A DNA stretch of 64,000 nucleotides. Origin: an uncultured Clostridia bacterium. Its GTDB lineage: Bacteria > Bacillota > Clostridia > Christensenellales > Aristaeellaceae. Positions 24,527 to 33,090 of the stretch are shown one piece after another. The position numbers were made by a program, and so were the translations under genes. The notes below the pieces were generated by a model that did not search any database, was not told where the DNA came from, and saw only the letters and a list, made by a program, of their open reading frames with translations. The first letter of the stretch is position 1, and every line of letters starts with the position of its first letter. Location of the stretch: positions 7,293-71,292 of the forward strand of contig CALGBY010000064.1 in NCBI GenBank assembly GCA_937886445.1, in the 5' to 3' direction.

Positions 24527-26905
24527 ATGATCGAGAAAAGCCTGAACGGAAGCTGGAGGATGACCGGCGCGGACAAGAAGGAATATACCGCGCAGGTTCC
24601 CGGAAGCGTTTTAAGAACATTGCTTGAGCATAAGGTGATCCCCGACCCCTTTGACGGGATCAATGAGCCGCTCGGTACCGCGGCCACCGAAGCTGAATAC
24701 GCGTTTGAAAGGACCTTTGAGGTGAGCGCGGAGGAACTGTCCCGGGAACACTGCGATCTGGTGTTTGAAGGGCTGGATACGCTTGCCCGCGTGGAGCTGA
24801 ACGGAAAATGCATCGCGGAAACGGATAATATGCACAGAACATGGCGTTTCCCCGTGAAGCAGCTGCTTTTGCAGGGCGAAAACAAGCTGCGTGTCACATT
24901 TGCTCCGGCGCTGGACTATGTGAGGAAGGCCGCGAAGGAGGATTCCGAGGTGACCTATATCGGGGGAAGCGGCATTTACGGTACCGGCGCGATCCGGAAG
25001 GCGCACTATATGTTCGGCTGGGACTGGGGCCCCGCTCTTCCCGATGCCGGTATCTGGCGCGATGTGACGCTGGAGGCCTATTCCGCAAGGCTGGAGGATG
25101 TGCTGATCCGCCAGAAGCATCATAACGGTGAGGTGAAGCTGTCTGTTGCCGTCCGGACGGGCGCGGAGACGGTGAAAGTGCTTTTGAAGGATCCGGACGG
25201 ACGGGAAACCGCCTGTGTGACGGTAAACAGCAATGAAAAAGCCGAAATAGCGGTTCACGATCCCCGCCTCTGGTGGCCGAACGGGCTGGGCGAACAGCCG
25301 CTGTATACGATTGAGGTGGCCGCGTTGAATGCCGGCCGCGAGGAGGACAGAAGGGAATACCGGATCGGCCTGAGGACCATGACCGTGTCCCGGGAGAAGG
25401 ATCAGTGGGGAGAGGAATTTGCCTTCTGCTGCAACGGCGTGAAGTTTTTCGCGATGGGCGCGGACTATATCCCCGAGGATAACCTGCTCACGAGAATGGA
25501 ACGCGATAAGACGGCCCGCCTGCTGGAGGACTGCCGGGAAGCCCATTTCAATGCGGTACGCGTATGGGGCGGCGGCGTTTATCCTTCAGATGATTTTTAT
25601 GACCTGTGCGATGAAAAGGGTCTCGTGGTGTGGCAGGATATGATGTTTGCCTGCAATACCTACCGCCTGACCGACGCGTTCCGCGAGAATGTGTCGGCGG
25701 AGGCGGTGGATAACCTGCGCCGCATCCGTCATCACGCCTCCCTCGGCATGATCTGCGGCAACAACGAGATGGAAACGGCGTGGAATGAATGGGATGATGT
25801 GAAAAACCAGTCCGAAGCGCTCCGACAGGATTATCTGGAGCTGTTTGAAAAGGTGCTTCGCGATATCAGCGCGAAAGAAGCGCCTGATACCTTCTACTGG
25901 CCCTCTTCTCCCTCCTCCGGCGGATCCTTTGACGATCCCAACAGCCTGAACAGAGGCGATGTGCATGACTGGTCCGTGTGGCACGGACGCCGACCGTTCT
26001 CTGATTTTACGGAGCGTTATCCTCGCTTCTGCTCGGAATTCGGCTTTGAAAGCTTTCCCTGTATGGAAACGCTGCGTTCCTTTGTGCACAGCGAACGGGA
26101 TATGAATCCGTTTTCCCGTGTGATGGAGAGCCATCAGAAATGCAACAGCGGCAATGCCACAACGCTTTACTATCTGTCCCAGACGCTTTCCTATCCCTAT
26201 TCCATGGAGCAGCTGGTGCATTCCTCCCAGTTTTTGCAGGGAGAAGCAATGAGGGCCGGTGTGGAGCACTGGCGGCGCAATCGCGGGCACTGCATGGGCG
26301 CCGTTTACTGGCAGCTGAACGACTGCTGGCCGGTGGCCAGCTGGGCGGGGATCGACTGCTTCGGGCGCTGGAAGGCCCTGCACTATATGGCAAAGCGCTT
26401 TTTTGCCCCCGTGCTGGTCAGCCTCGGCAGAGACGAACGCGGCTGGATCTGCGTGATCTCCAACGAACGTCGGGAAGCCTTCAGAGGAAAGGTGATCTGC
26501 CGTCTCAGAAATGCTGACGGAGAGATCCTGCGCGAGGTGACGGCCGGAGCGGAGCTGAGGGAGATGAGCGCGGCGCCGGTGCTGGCGATCCAGCCCGGAG
26601 AGGGTGAAAAGGACGCGTTCGTCCAGTGCGTGCTGCTGAATGAGCAGGGCGACACCGTGAGCGAAAACCTGGAGCTTCCCGTACCGCCCAAGCACTTCCC
26701 GCTTTCGGACCCGGAGATCTGCGTGGAATGTGAAGGAAACAGCATCCGTATCACGGCGGACCGCTTCGCGCTGGGCGTGGCGCTGGAGGCAGGGGAGGCC
26801 CGTTTCAGCGATAACTGGTTTGCCCTGTACCCGGGCGAGACCCGCACGGTGACCGCGGACCGCAAGATCGGCAAGGATGAACTGAAGATCAATTATCTGA
26901 AATAA
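24527..26905 (+). CDS. GH2 beta-mannosidase
   Basis: A 792-residue family-2 enzyme that removes mannose from the non-reducing end of beta-mannosides. N-terminal sugar-binding jelly roll (residues 1-165, with the beta-mannosidase hallmark MFGWDWGPALPDAGIWRDV), immunoglobulin-like domain, then the barrel with acid/base E414 in GNNEMETAW and nucleophile E504 in CSEFGFESFP. VYWQLNDCWP closes the barrel. No signal peptide: cytoplasmic. Last gene of the operon, followed at once by a strong terminator. Together with the GH130 phosphorylase it gives both a hydrolytic and a phosphorolytic exit for mannose units. Confidence 0.93.
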   Translation: MIEKSLNGSWRMTGADKKEYTAQVPGSVLRTLLEHKVIPDPFDGINEPLGTAATEAEYAFERTFEVSAEELSREHCDLVFEGLDTLARVELNGKCIAETDNMHRTWRFPVKQLLLQGENKLRVTFAPALDYVRKAAKEDSEVTYIGGSGIYGTGAIRKAHYMFGWDWGPALPDAGIWRDVTLEAYSARLEDVLIRQKHHNGEVKLSVAVRTGAETVKVLLKDPDGRETACVTVNSNEKAEIAVHDPRLWWPNGLGEQPLYTIEVAALNAGREEDRREYRIGLRTMTVSREKDQWGEEFAFCCNGVKFFAMGADYIPEDNLLTRMERDKTARLLEDCREAHFNAVRVWGGGVYPSDDFYDLCDEKGLVVWQDMMFACNTYRLTDAFRENVSAEAVDNLRRIRHHASLGMICGNNEMETAWNEWDDVKNQSEALRQDYLELFEKVLRDISAKEAPDTFYWPSSPSSGGSFDDPNSLNRGDVHDWSVWHGRRPFSDFTERYPRFCSEFGFESFPCMETLRSFVHSERDMNPFSRVMESHQKCNSGNATTLYYLSQTLSYPYSMEQLVHSSQFLQGEAMRAGVEHWRRNRGHCMGAVYWQLNDCWPVASWAGIDCFGRWKALHYMAKRFFAPVLVSLGRDERGWICVISNERREAFRGKVICRLRNADGEILREVTAGAELREMSAAPVLAIQPGEGEKDAFVQCVLLNEQGDTVSENLELPVPPKHFPLSDPEICVECEGNSIRITADRFALGVALEAGEARFSDNWFALYPGETRTVTADRKIGKDELKINYLK

Positions 26906-26910
26906 ATACA

Positions 26911-26938
26911 CCGCCGTGAGCCAAAATGCTCACGGCGG
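26911..26938. terminator. Terminator closing the mannan operon
   Basis: CCGCCGTGAGC, 6-nt loop, GCTCACGGCGG and then ATTTTATGATTTTTT. A-rich sequence on the other side lets it serve the convergent CCA-enzyme gene too. Confidence 0.9.
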
Positions 26939-26962
26939 CATTTTATGATTTTTTGCACAGGT

Positions 26963-28324
26963 TCAGTCCGTCTGCTTCTGATTTGCGGAAAGCCTGAGAT
27001 CCGCCAGCTCCTGATGAGCCGCCTTCAGCAGCTCGTCCCTTGTACAGCCGCATTCCCTGACCGTTACACGGCTGAACACATTTTTCAGCACATGGCCGAT
27101 CTCCTTTCCCTTCGCGCCCAGCGCGGCGATATCCTCTCCCTTCAGTTCCATATCCTTTACGGAAAGCGGGAGATGATCGCTGATGATCTGCTCCTTGATC
27201 GCGCTGAAGACCACAAGCCCGTCCGCCCGCGGGCGCACCCATTCGGCATGAGCCTTCAGGTCGGCATATTTCAGCTTCAGCAGCCCGTCAAACGCCTCAC
27301 TGCCCAGCTTTGAAAGAAGGGGCCATATGATCTCTTCGCTCAGCGTGATATCATGGTGGCGAACAAGGGTATATACGCTGTCTGCGAGCGCGTTCGGAGC
27401 CTTCAAACGCTCCATGATCTGCTTTGTGATCTTCGCGCCGGCCTCCTGATGCCCGCGGAAATGGTCCTGCCCCTCCGCGTCGGTTTCGCGGCAGCACGGC
27501 TTGCCGATATCGTGCAGCAGCGCCGCCCAGCGCAGTGTGAGCGTGTTTTCCGCGCTTGCCACGCAGTGCGCCGTGTGCCGCCATACATCCCGGTCGTGAT
27601 AGATGCTGTTTTGCAGGCATCCGTCCTCCGGCTTCAATTCCGGGATCACCTCAAAAATAATGTTTTTGCATCCGAGCAGCACCGGCTCCGGATCCTTTGC
27701 CGAAAGCAGCCCGCAAAGCTCCTGAAACACGCGCTCTATACTGATCAGCTTCAGCTGCCCGCACAGCCTTTCCATTGCCGAAAAGGTCTCATCCTCGATA
27801 CCAAAGCCCAGACGCGCGGAAAAGCGCACTCCGCGCAGAATGCGCAGCGCGTCCTCCCGGAAACGGTTTTCCGGGACGCCCACCGCGCGCAGGATGCCGT
27901 CCTTCAGGTCCTTTTTGCCGCCGAAGGGATCGACCACTTCTCCCGTTACGGGGTCATAGGCCATGGCATTCACGGTAAAATCGCGCCTCGCCAGATCCTC
28001 TCGCAGGGAGGAGGTGAAGGTGACGCTGTCCGGATGGCGGGAATCGGTATAGGCGCCGTCGGCGCGGAAGGTGGTGATCTCTATCGGCTTTCCGTCAAGA
28101 ATGAGTGTAACGGTGCCGTGCTTGAGCCCTGTATCCGCTGTACGCTCGTTTCGGAACACTTCAAGCATCTGCTCCGGCAGCGCGTCGGTACAAAGATCCC
28201 AGTCATGGGGAGAGCCCCCCATCAGGGTATCGCGCACGCATCCCCCCACCGGATAGGCATGGAAGCCCGCACCGGCAAGCATGGAGATGGCCGCGGCCGC
28301 GTAGTCGGGTACAGAAAAGATCAT
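26963..28324 (-). CDS. cca: CCA-adding tRNA nucleotidyltransferase
   Basis: A 453-residue class II enzyme that builds or repairs the CCA end of tRNA. The head domain has VGGCVRD and the metal site HDWDLCTDA (residues 27-50), followed by the RRDFTVNAMAYDP and DALRILRGVRFSARLGF motifs, and a C-terminal HD-type domain (LLHDIGKP near 270). The presence of the HD motif fits the bifunctional-looking clostridial type. A near-consensus promoter and a palindrome precede it at 28345-28390. Monocistronic. Confidence 0.93.
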   Translation of the reverse strand: MIFSVPDYAAAAISMLAGAGFHAYPVGGCVRDTLMGGSPHDWDLCTDALPEQMLEVFRNERTADTGLKHGTVTLILDGKPIEITTFRADGAYTDSRHPDSVTFTSSLREDLARRDFTVNAMAYDPVTGEVVDPFGGKKDLKDGILRAVGVPENRFREDALRILRGVRFSARLGFGIEDETFSAMERLCGQLKLISIERVFQELCGLLSAKDPEPVLLGCKNIIFEVIPELKPEDGCLQNSIYHDRDVWRHTAHCVASAENTLTLRWAALLHDIGKPCCRETDAEGQDHFRGHQEAGAKITKQIMERLKAPNALADSVYTLVRHHDITLSEEIIWPLLSKLGSEAFDGLLKLKYADLKAHAEWVRPRADGLVVFSAIKEQIISDHLPLSVKDMELKGEDIAALGAKGKEIGHVLKNVFSRVTVRECGCTRDELLKAAHQELADLRLSANQKQTD

Positions 28325-28344
28325 AAAGCGCCTCCGGGATCAAA

Positions 28345-28390
28345 ACATTGCAACAATGTACAGTATAGCATTTTGCGGCGCTTTTTTCAA
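28345..28390 (-). promoter_or_regulatory. Promoter and palindrome upstream of cca
   Basis: Minus-strand TTGAAA (28385-28390), 17 nt, TATACT (28362-28367). Right at the expected start of transcription lies the palindrome ACATTG-CAA-CAATGT (28345-28359), a possible operator or cold/stress leader site. Confidence 0.6.
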
Positions 28391-28393
28391 ACC

Positions 28394-28422
28394 TTGCGTG
28401 ATAACCGGATGCGTGGTAAAAT
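28394..28422 (+). promoter_or_regulatory. Promoter of the cysteine-rich protein gene
   Basis: TTGCGT (28394-28399), 17-nt spacer, TAAAAT (28417-28422), about 43 nt before the chosen start codon; divergent from and nearly abutting the cca promoter. Confidence 0.5.
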
Positions 28423-28464
28423 AAACACAGTATGTGCATGCATACGGGAGAGAGGGATCAGTCA

Positions 28465-28938
28465 ATGGATGAGGTGCTGCTTTCGGCGCGCGGGATGATG
28501 AACGGGGTAACGCCCCTGAATACGGATTGCGGCCGTCTCTGCCGCGCTGCCTGCTGCCGGCCGGATGAAGACGGCAATGGGGGAATGCTGCTTTTCCCGG
28601 GTGAGGAAACGCTCTATTCCGTTTTGCCGGAGGGATGGCGGCTGGAAAAGAACGAACTGGGCACGTTGCTGATCTGCTCCGGCACCTGCGACAGAGCGGC
28701 ACGGCCGCTTTCCTGCATGCTGTTTCCGCTGTGGATCTTTCCGGAGGAACCGGGCCTGATCCGTCCCGATCCGCGCGGACGGCAGGTGTGTCCGCTGGCC
28801 AGGCGCAGCCTGCAGGCGCTGTCTCCCGTCTTTATTGAGGCGGCAAAAAAAGCCGCGGAGATCCTGTGCCGCGAAAGGATCCATCGGGAATTCATAGAAA
28901 GGATCGATCGCGCCATAGCGGACTCATTTTATATTTAG
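28465..28938 (+). CDS. Small cysteine-cluster protein, function unknown
   Basis: A 157-residue soluble protein. Its cysteines are clustered (CGRLCRAACC at residues 22-31; CSGTCDRAARPLSC about 71-84; a further Cys near 113), suggesting a bound metal or iron-sulfur centre, vaguely like YkgJ-type proteins. I do not recognise a defined family. The ATG at 28465 is preceded by GGGAGAGAGG; an ATG eleven codons upstream lies inside that ribosome site. The stop codon TAG is made by the first bases of the inserted palindromic element at 28936, so the original C-terminus may have been changed by the insertion. Confidence 0.6.
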   Translation: MDEVLLSARGMMNGVTPLNTDCGRLCRAACCRPDEDGNGGMLLFPGEETLYSVLPEGWRLEKNELGTLLICSGTCDRAARPLSCMLFPLWIFPEEPGLIRPDPRGRQVCPLARRSLQALSPVFIEAAKKAAEILCRERIHREFIERIDRAIADSFYI

Positions 28939-29099
28939 GGTGTGTTTTTAAATTCAAAACGATGCATTTTCAGCATCTTTTCCGTCATTTCTGCGTTGTC
29001 GAACCTCGATTTACCTCCAGTAAACCTTCGGTTCTTCGCCTTGAACTGACGGAAAATCTGCTTGAAACTGCACATTCCTCATTTTAGAGACACACCCTA
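28936..29099. mobile_element. 164-bp palindromic MITE
   Basis: Terminal inverted repeats TAGGGTGTGT (28936-28945) and ACACACCCTA (29090-29099) enclose sequence that is itself an imperfect full-length palindrome, centred on TTTACCTCCAGTAAA. Matching inner blocks include TTTTCCGTCA on the left and TGACGGAAAA on the right. It encodes no protein, so it would depend on a transposase elsewhere. AT content is above that of its neighbours. It lies between the cysteine-rich gene and the orphan methyltransferase. Confidence 0.75.
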
Positions 29100-29235
29100 G
29101 GAAACATTGATCTATCCGGCAGGCTCAACCGCGGAGCCTTATGCGCGATCTGCCTGTAAAGATCCGCACGCGGCGGAACATGCATCGCTTGACCGGTGCA
29201 TCTTCATCGGTTACTGACGGTAAGGAGTGGGTGAA

Positions 29236-30453
29236 ATGGCCTGGATTCAGGTACCGTGTACGCTGGAGAAATATCCCGGCGCGCCGGAGGGACACTTTTT
29301 TCTGGGAGACAATGCCGTATGTGACCTTTCGGCATGGGAAGGACAGGTACAGTGTGTGTATATGGATCCTCCGTTCATGACGGGGGAAAGCTTTGTGTAC
29401 CGCGGACGCGTCGGCGAAAAGGGCTGGGCGGACGGAACAGGCCAGTTCACACTGGACGCTTTTTCTGATAAACTGGATAAGGCCTCCTATCTGGACATGC
29501 TGCGGGGCGCTCTCCTCGCTGCCAAAAAGCTGCTGAAGGAAACCGGCGCGCTGTTCCTGCATGTGGATCCGAGGGCTTCCGCTTACGCGAGACTCCTTTG
29601 TGACGAGATCTTCGGGGAAAGAAACTTCGTAAATGAGATCATCTGGGCCTACCAGACCGGCGGGCGCAGCACGAAGCATTTCAGCCGCAAGCATGATACC
29701 GTGCTTTTCTACCGCATGACAGGCGCCCTGTATTTTGATATCGCGTCCGTGCCCCTTCCGCGCACCGGAAACAGGCAGAACCATATGCGCAGAAATGTGG
29801 ATGAAAACGGGCGCAGCTACCGTACGATCGTATCCAACGGCAAAACCTATACCTACTATGATGACGCGCCCGTTTATCCGGGCGATGTGTGGAACGATGT
29901 GAGCCACCTTCAGCAGAAGGATCCGCAGCGTACCGGCTACGATACGCAGAAGCCCGTGGCCTTGCTGGAACGCATCATCCGCTCCACTACCCGCCCGGGG
30001 GATATCGTGGCGGATCTGTTCTGCGGAAGCGGCACAACACTTGCCGCCGCGGCCAAGCTGGACAGAAGGTATCTGGGCGTTGATATCGGAAAATGCGCCG
30101 CTGCCGTGACAGCGAGAAGGCTTTGCAATACCGGTCTTCGCGTACATATGCCCTCCGGCTGCCCGGATGCCGTGCTGAACGCGGAGGTAAGCGGCGGCAT
30201 CGGCTTGAGCGATATATCGCTCGTTTCCTATTCCGCGCCCGGCCTGCCGGAAGGAACGGAGGGAACGGACGCGGTGGAGCGCTGGGCGGCGGGCTTTCTT
30301 GAAGGAGACCGCTTTACCGCCCATGCCGTATGCGCCAGATCCCGCCATGAGCCGGCACTGCCGGTTTCCCTGCAGGTGCCGCAGCTGAGCGGAAAGCTGT
30401 GCATCCTGGTGGGGGACTGCTTCGGCAGAACGAGCTGCTGGGTGGAAACCTGA
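29236..30453 (+). CDS. Orphan DNA methyltransferase (beta class)
   Basis: A 405-residue DNA methylase of the N6-adenine/N4-cytosine type. Motif IV DPPF (about residue 40) comes before the cofactor-binding motif I FCGSGTT (about residue 260), the beta-class order. The Q-K-P loop (GYDTQKPVALLERII) and YLGVDIG follow. The ATG at 29236 has AAGGAG eight nt upstream; a GTG three codons earlier overlaps it. No restriction enzyme or specificity subunit is nearby. The last 110 residues after the catalytic core match nothing I know and may be a target-binding or partner domain. It stands directly after a MITE, consistent with an acquired gene. Confidence 0.85.
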   Translation: MAWIQVPCTLEKYPGAPEGHFFLGDNAVCDLSAWEGQVQCVYMDPPFMTGESFVYRGRVGEKGWADGTGQFTLDAFSDKLDKASYLDMLRGALLAAKKLLKETGALFLHVDPRASAYARLLCDEIFGERNFVNEIIWAYQTGGRSTKHFSRKHDTVLFYRMTGALYFDIASVPLPRTGNRQNHMRRNVDENGRSYRTIVSNGKTYTYYDDAPVYPGDVWNDVSHLQQKDPQRTGYDTQKPVALLERIIRSTTRPGDIVADLFCGSGTTLAAAAKLDRRYLGVDIGKCAAAVTARRLCNTGLRVHMPSGCPDAVLNAEVSGGIGLSDISLVSYSAPGLPEGTEGTDAVERWAAGFLEGDRFTAHAVCARSRHEPALPVSLQVPQLSGKLCILVGDCFGRTSCWVET

Positions 30454-30473
30454 ATACTGTACACGGCCGATCT

Positions 30474-30517
30474 TCAGACAGCCCGTCGGTGATTCTTCCG
30501 GAGAACTGTTGATAAGA
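30474..30517 (+). repeat. Third copy of the 44-nt leader element
   Basis: Aligns without gaps to the copies at 13221 and 13288 (shared ACAGCCCGTCGGTG-like left half and TCCGGAG core). The hairpin is TTCT-TCCG-AGAA type (30493-30505), with different stem bases but the same pairing. It is followed by a five-codon open frame at 30518 (MKKWE, stop), not by a gene, so it is either a leader-peptide unit or a relic. Confidence 0.55.
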
Positions 30518-30557
30518 ATGAAAAAGTGGGAATAAGACCCATATTTATAACGGCAAA

Positions 30558-30647
30558 TCGACATAAAGTGGAGAGTAAATCCATATATTTTATAAAAATA
30601 AAGGAATTTCGCTTTTTATGTCGAATGTATACCGGAAACCCGGTATA
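30558..30647 (+). promoter_or_regulatory. Structured leader of mreB
   Basis: An AT-rich stretch bounded by exact inverted repeats TCGACATAAA (30558-30567) and TTTATGTCGA (30615-30624) encloses TATATT/TATAAA boxes. It is followed by a tight hairpin TATACCGG-AAAC-CCGGTATA (30628-30647) whose end touches the AAAGGAG ribosome site. The first pair may be an operator around the promoter; the hairpin may tune mreB translation. Confidence 0.55.
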
Positions 30648-30663
30648 AAGGAGAAGTATTTTC

Positions 30664-31683
30664 ATGTCTCAGATTGTGGATATCGGTATTGATTTGGGAA
30701 CGGCGTCCGTGGTGATCTGCGGCCGCGACAGCGGAGTGATCCTGAATGAGCCCGCTGTGGTGGCAGTGGAACGCGGCAGGCGCACGGTGACCGCGATCGG
30801 TACCGAGGCATACCGTATGATCGGGCGTACCCCCGGCAATATCGCCGCCATACGCCCTCTTCGCGACGGTACCATATCCGACTTTGATCTTGTATCCGAA
30901 ATGCTCAGCTATTTTATCCGCAAAGCCTGCGGAAAGCACCTTTTCGGCGGCCCTCAGGCTGTGATCACCATGCCCTCCGGCATCAATGAAATGGAGAGCC
31001 ACAGCCTGAGCTCCTGCATGTTCAACGCCGGCGTGCGCCGCACGCGCATCCTCTCCAAGCCCATCGCCGCGGCGTTGGGCGCTTCCATGAAGGTGGGAGA
31101 GGCCTACGGGCAGATGGTGGTGGATATTGGCGCCGGGCTGACCGATATGGCGGTCACGAGCGTGGGAAAGATCGTGACCGGAAAATCGACCGATTGCGCC
31201 GGAGACTGCTTTGATGACGCCATTATCCGCTATATCCGCCGCAAGCACAACCTGCTGATCGGCGAGATCACGGCGGAGGAGATCAAGCGGGATCTGGCTT
31301 CCGCTCTGCCGCACGGAGAGCGGCTTTATATGGAGATCACGGGCCGCAACCTGATCACCGGCCTGCCGCGTGTGATGCGTGTGAGCAGTGATGAGGCGGG
31401 AGAGGCGATCGAGGATGCCGTGCTGGATCTGATCGAGAACATCCACGCGGTGCTGGAGCATACCCCGGCGGAGCTGGCGGCCGATATTCTGGATAACGGC
31501 ATCGTGCTTACCGGCGGCGGTGCCCAGCTGGACGGTCTGCCGGAAAGGATCGGGGAAGCGCTCAAGGTGAACTGCCGCCTCGCGGATGACCCGCAGCTGT
31601 GCGCGGCCAAGGGCTGCCTGCTGGCGGTGGAAAACAGAAAGGAATACGCCCGCTACTTTACGGAACGCCGCCGCCGCGTGTAA
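30664..31683 (+). CDS. mreB: MreB rod-shape actin homologue
   Basis: A 339-residue actin-fold ATPase that forms membrane filaments guiding lateral wall synthesis. The phosphate-1 loop (DIGIDLGTASVVI), the second (VVDIGAGLTDMAV) and the adenosine motif (GIVLTGGGAQLDGLPE) are intact. It lies 26 kb from the other elongation genes (mreD, mrdA, rodA at the right end) and is transcribed alone with its own structured leader. It could be one of two paralogues (Mbl or MreBH type); this cannot be resolved by eye. Confidence 0.9.
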   Translation: MSQIVDIGIDLGTASVVICGRDSGVILNEPAVVAVERGRRTVTAIGTEAYRMIGRTPGNIAAIRPLRDGTISDFDLVSEMLSYFIRKACGKHLFGGPQAVITMPSGINEMESHSLSSCMFNAGVRRTRILSKPIAAALGASMKVGEAYGQMVVDIGAGLTDMAVTSVGKIVTGKSTDCAGDCFDDAIIRYIRRKHNLLIGEITAEEIKRDLASALPHGERLYMEITGRNLITGLPRVMRVSSDEAGEAIEDAVLDLIENIHAVLEHTPAELAADILDNGIVLTGGGAQLDGLPERIGEALKVNCRLADDPQLCAAKGCLLAVENRKEYARYFTERRRRV

Positions 31684-31703
31684 ACAATACGGGAATATAC
31701 AAA

Positions 31704-31769
31704 AAGAGGCCTGAACGCCTCTTATCACACTCAAATCAAAACGGACCGGCATGCTCTGCAGTGCCGGTC
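31704..31769. terminator. Two stem-loops between mreB and the convergent GNAT gene
   Basis: AAGAGGC-6 nt-GCCTCTT (31704-31723) and GACCGGCA-10 nt-TGCCGGTC (31744-31769). The first, preceded by an A-run, would also act for the minus-strand gene. Confidence 0.65.
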
Positions 31770-31775
31770 TTGCTA

Positions 31776-32303
31776 TTACTCACTTTTCTCTTTATGCACT
31801 TCGTAAAACACGGTGCGTATCTCCCTGCCCTGCCAGTTCACGGTCTCCACCCGGCCGGACGCTTTCATTCCGCACTTTTCCATCACCCGGCGGCTGGCGG
31901 CATTGCCCTCAAAAAAGCCTGCCTCCACTCTCTGATAGCCCGCGCGGAAGGCCTCCGCGATGGCCGCGGTGAGCGCCTCCGTCATTACGCCTCTGTTTTG
32001 ATACCGCGGCAGGGTCACATATCCCAGCTCAAGTGACCGGGCGTCCCGCGCGCAGTCGTTGATGAAACCGGACAGCCGACCGTCAAGATATATGCCGTAA
32101 ACGAAACGCTCCCTGTCCGCTGAAAGGGAAGCAAAGTGTTCAAAAAGCCGGTCCGCCTGCTCTTTTGTTTCAAGCGGGGGGATCATATAGGTTTTTCTTA
32201 CATTTTCGTCCAGAAAGCAGCCGATCATCTCGTCACGGCTGCTTTCTTCTATTTCCTTCAGGCAAAGGCGGGGCGTATTCAGGCGGAGCAGGCGTTCAGG
32301 CAT
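31776..32303 (-). CDS. GNAT acetyltransferase, RimJ/RimL-like
   Basis: A 175-residue N-acetyltransferase. The acetyl-CoA site reads RYQNRGVMTEAL, and the C-terminal NxAsRRVMEKCG motif is typical of RimJ/RimL and antibiotic-acetylating relatives. Its start overlaps the end of the preceding gene by 8 nt, so the two are translationally coupled. The acceptor is unknown. Confidence 0.85.
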   Translation of the reverse strand: MPERLLRLNTPRLCLKEIEESSRDEMIGCFLDENVRKTYMIPPLETKEQADRLFEHFASLSADRERFVYGIYLDGRLSGFINDCARDARSLELGYVTLPRYQNRGVMTEALTAAIAEAFRAGYQRVEAGFFEGNAASRRVMEKCGMKASGRVETVNWQGREIRTVFYEVHKEKSE

Positions 32304-33036
32304 CGCTTTTCCTCTGCTTTTCGTTCCTGAGCGCGCGGAACATGCCCAGCCTGTACGCGCCCTTCAGGATCTTTTTCTTCATGGCTTCGTCGATATTGTC
32401 CCACAGGTCATACGCGTTCACACGTTCCGCGTAATCCTTCAGCGGGCGTGCCAGCTTGTCTTTTTCATCCTTCTTCAGCTCTGTTACCGCCCTGTGCATC
32501 TCTTCGGGGCAGGAGTACCGATCAAAGGCTGTACAGAGCGCCTCCGTTTCATCAGGAAGGACGCCGCGGTCCTCACTGAACATGATGCAGGCGAGCATCG
32601 CGCCGAAGTACGCGTATTCCAGCGCCTGAGGAGCGCTTTCGCCGTAGCGGCGGCGTGCCTCGCGCAGGAAGGGCTTGCAGGCCTCCGTCAGATACGCTGT
32701 TACCTCATTTTCGGTTTCCGTGTTGAGATGATAGCGGTCAGCCAGCTTGCGCAGCGCCTTTTTGATATTCTTTTTGAGCTTGCCGCGTTTCATCGCGTAC
32801 CCTACGGCTACGGAAATAATGTTCTGCGGCACGGCGTAGGAGGCCGCCTCCGAGCTTTCAAGAAGGCCGCTCATTACTGCCCGGTCCTCCTCGTTCTCTG
32901 TATCGGCGCCGTCCCCGTCCGGAACGGCAGGGTCGTCTTCGGCCTCATCCTCATCAGCAGGGTCATCAAAGGGAAGGACAGAGGCAGTATCGTTTTCATC
33001 GCCCGGGAACAGGTCTTCTGCTAATTTTTCAGGCAT
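32296..33036 (-). CDS. Acidic/basic two-part protein, function unknown
   Basis: A 246-residue soluble protein that I do not recognise. Residues 1-60 are strongly acidic and probably disordered; the remainder is helical and rich in Lys and Arg (KRGKLKKNIKKALRKL near residue 88). No catalytic motif or membrane helix is visible. The ATG at 33036 follows AAAGGAGG; an upstream ATG nine codons earlier lacks a ribosome site. It sits between a MATE exporter and a coupled GNAT gene. Confidence 0.6.
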   Translation of the reverse strand: MPEKLAEDLFPGDENDTASVLPFDDPADEDEAEDDPAVPDGDGADTENEEDRAVMSGLLESSEAASYAVPQNIISVAVGYAMKRGKLKKNIKKALRKLADRYHLNTETENEVTAYLTEACKPFLREARRRYGESAPQALEYAYFGAMLACIMFSEDRGVLPDETEALCTAFDRYSCPEEMHRAVTELKKDEKDKLARPLKDYAERVNAYDLWDNIDEAMKKKILKGAYRLGMFRALRNEKQRKSDA

Positions 33037-33090
33037 GATCCTCCTTTCCGCGGCATGATGCACGCGGCGGTACAGAAAAGAACAGTCAGG

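Noticed and set aside
30518..30535. Five-codon frame MKKWE as a leader peptide of mreB
   Set aside because: Too short to support; more than 120 nt from mreB and with no attenuator arrangement directly after it.
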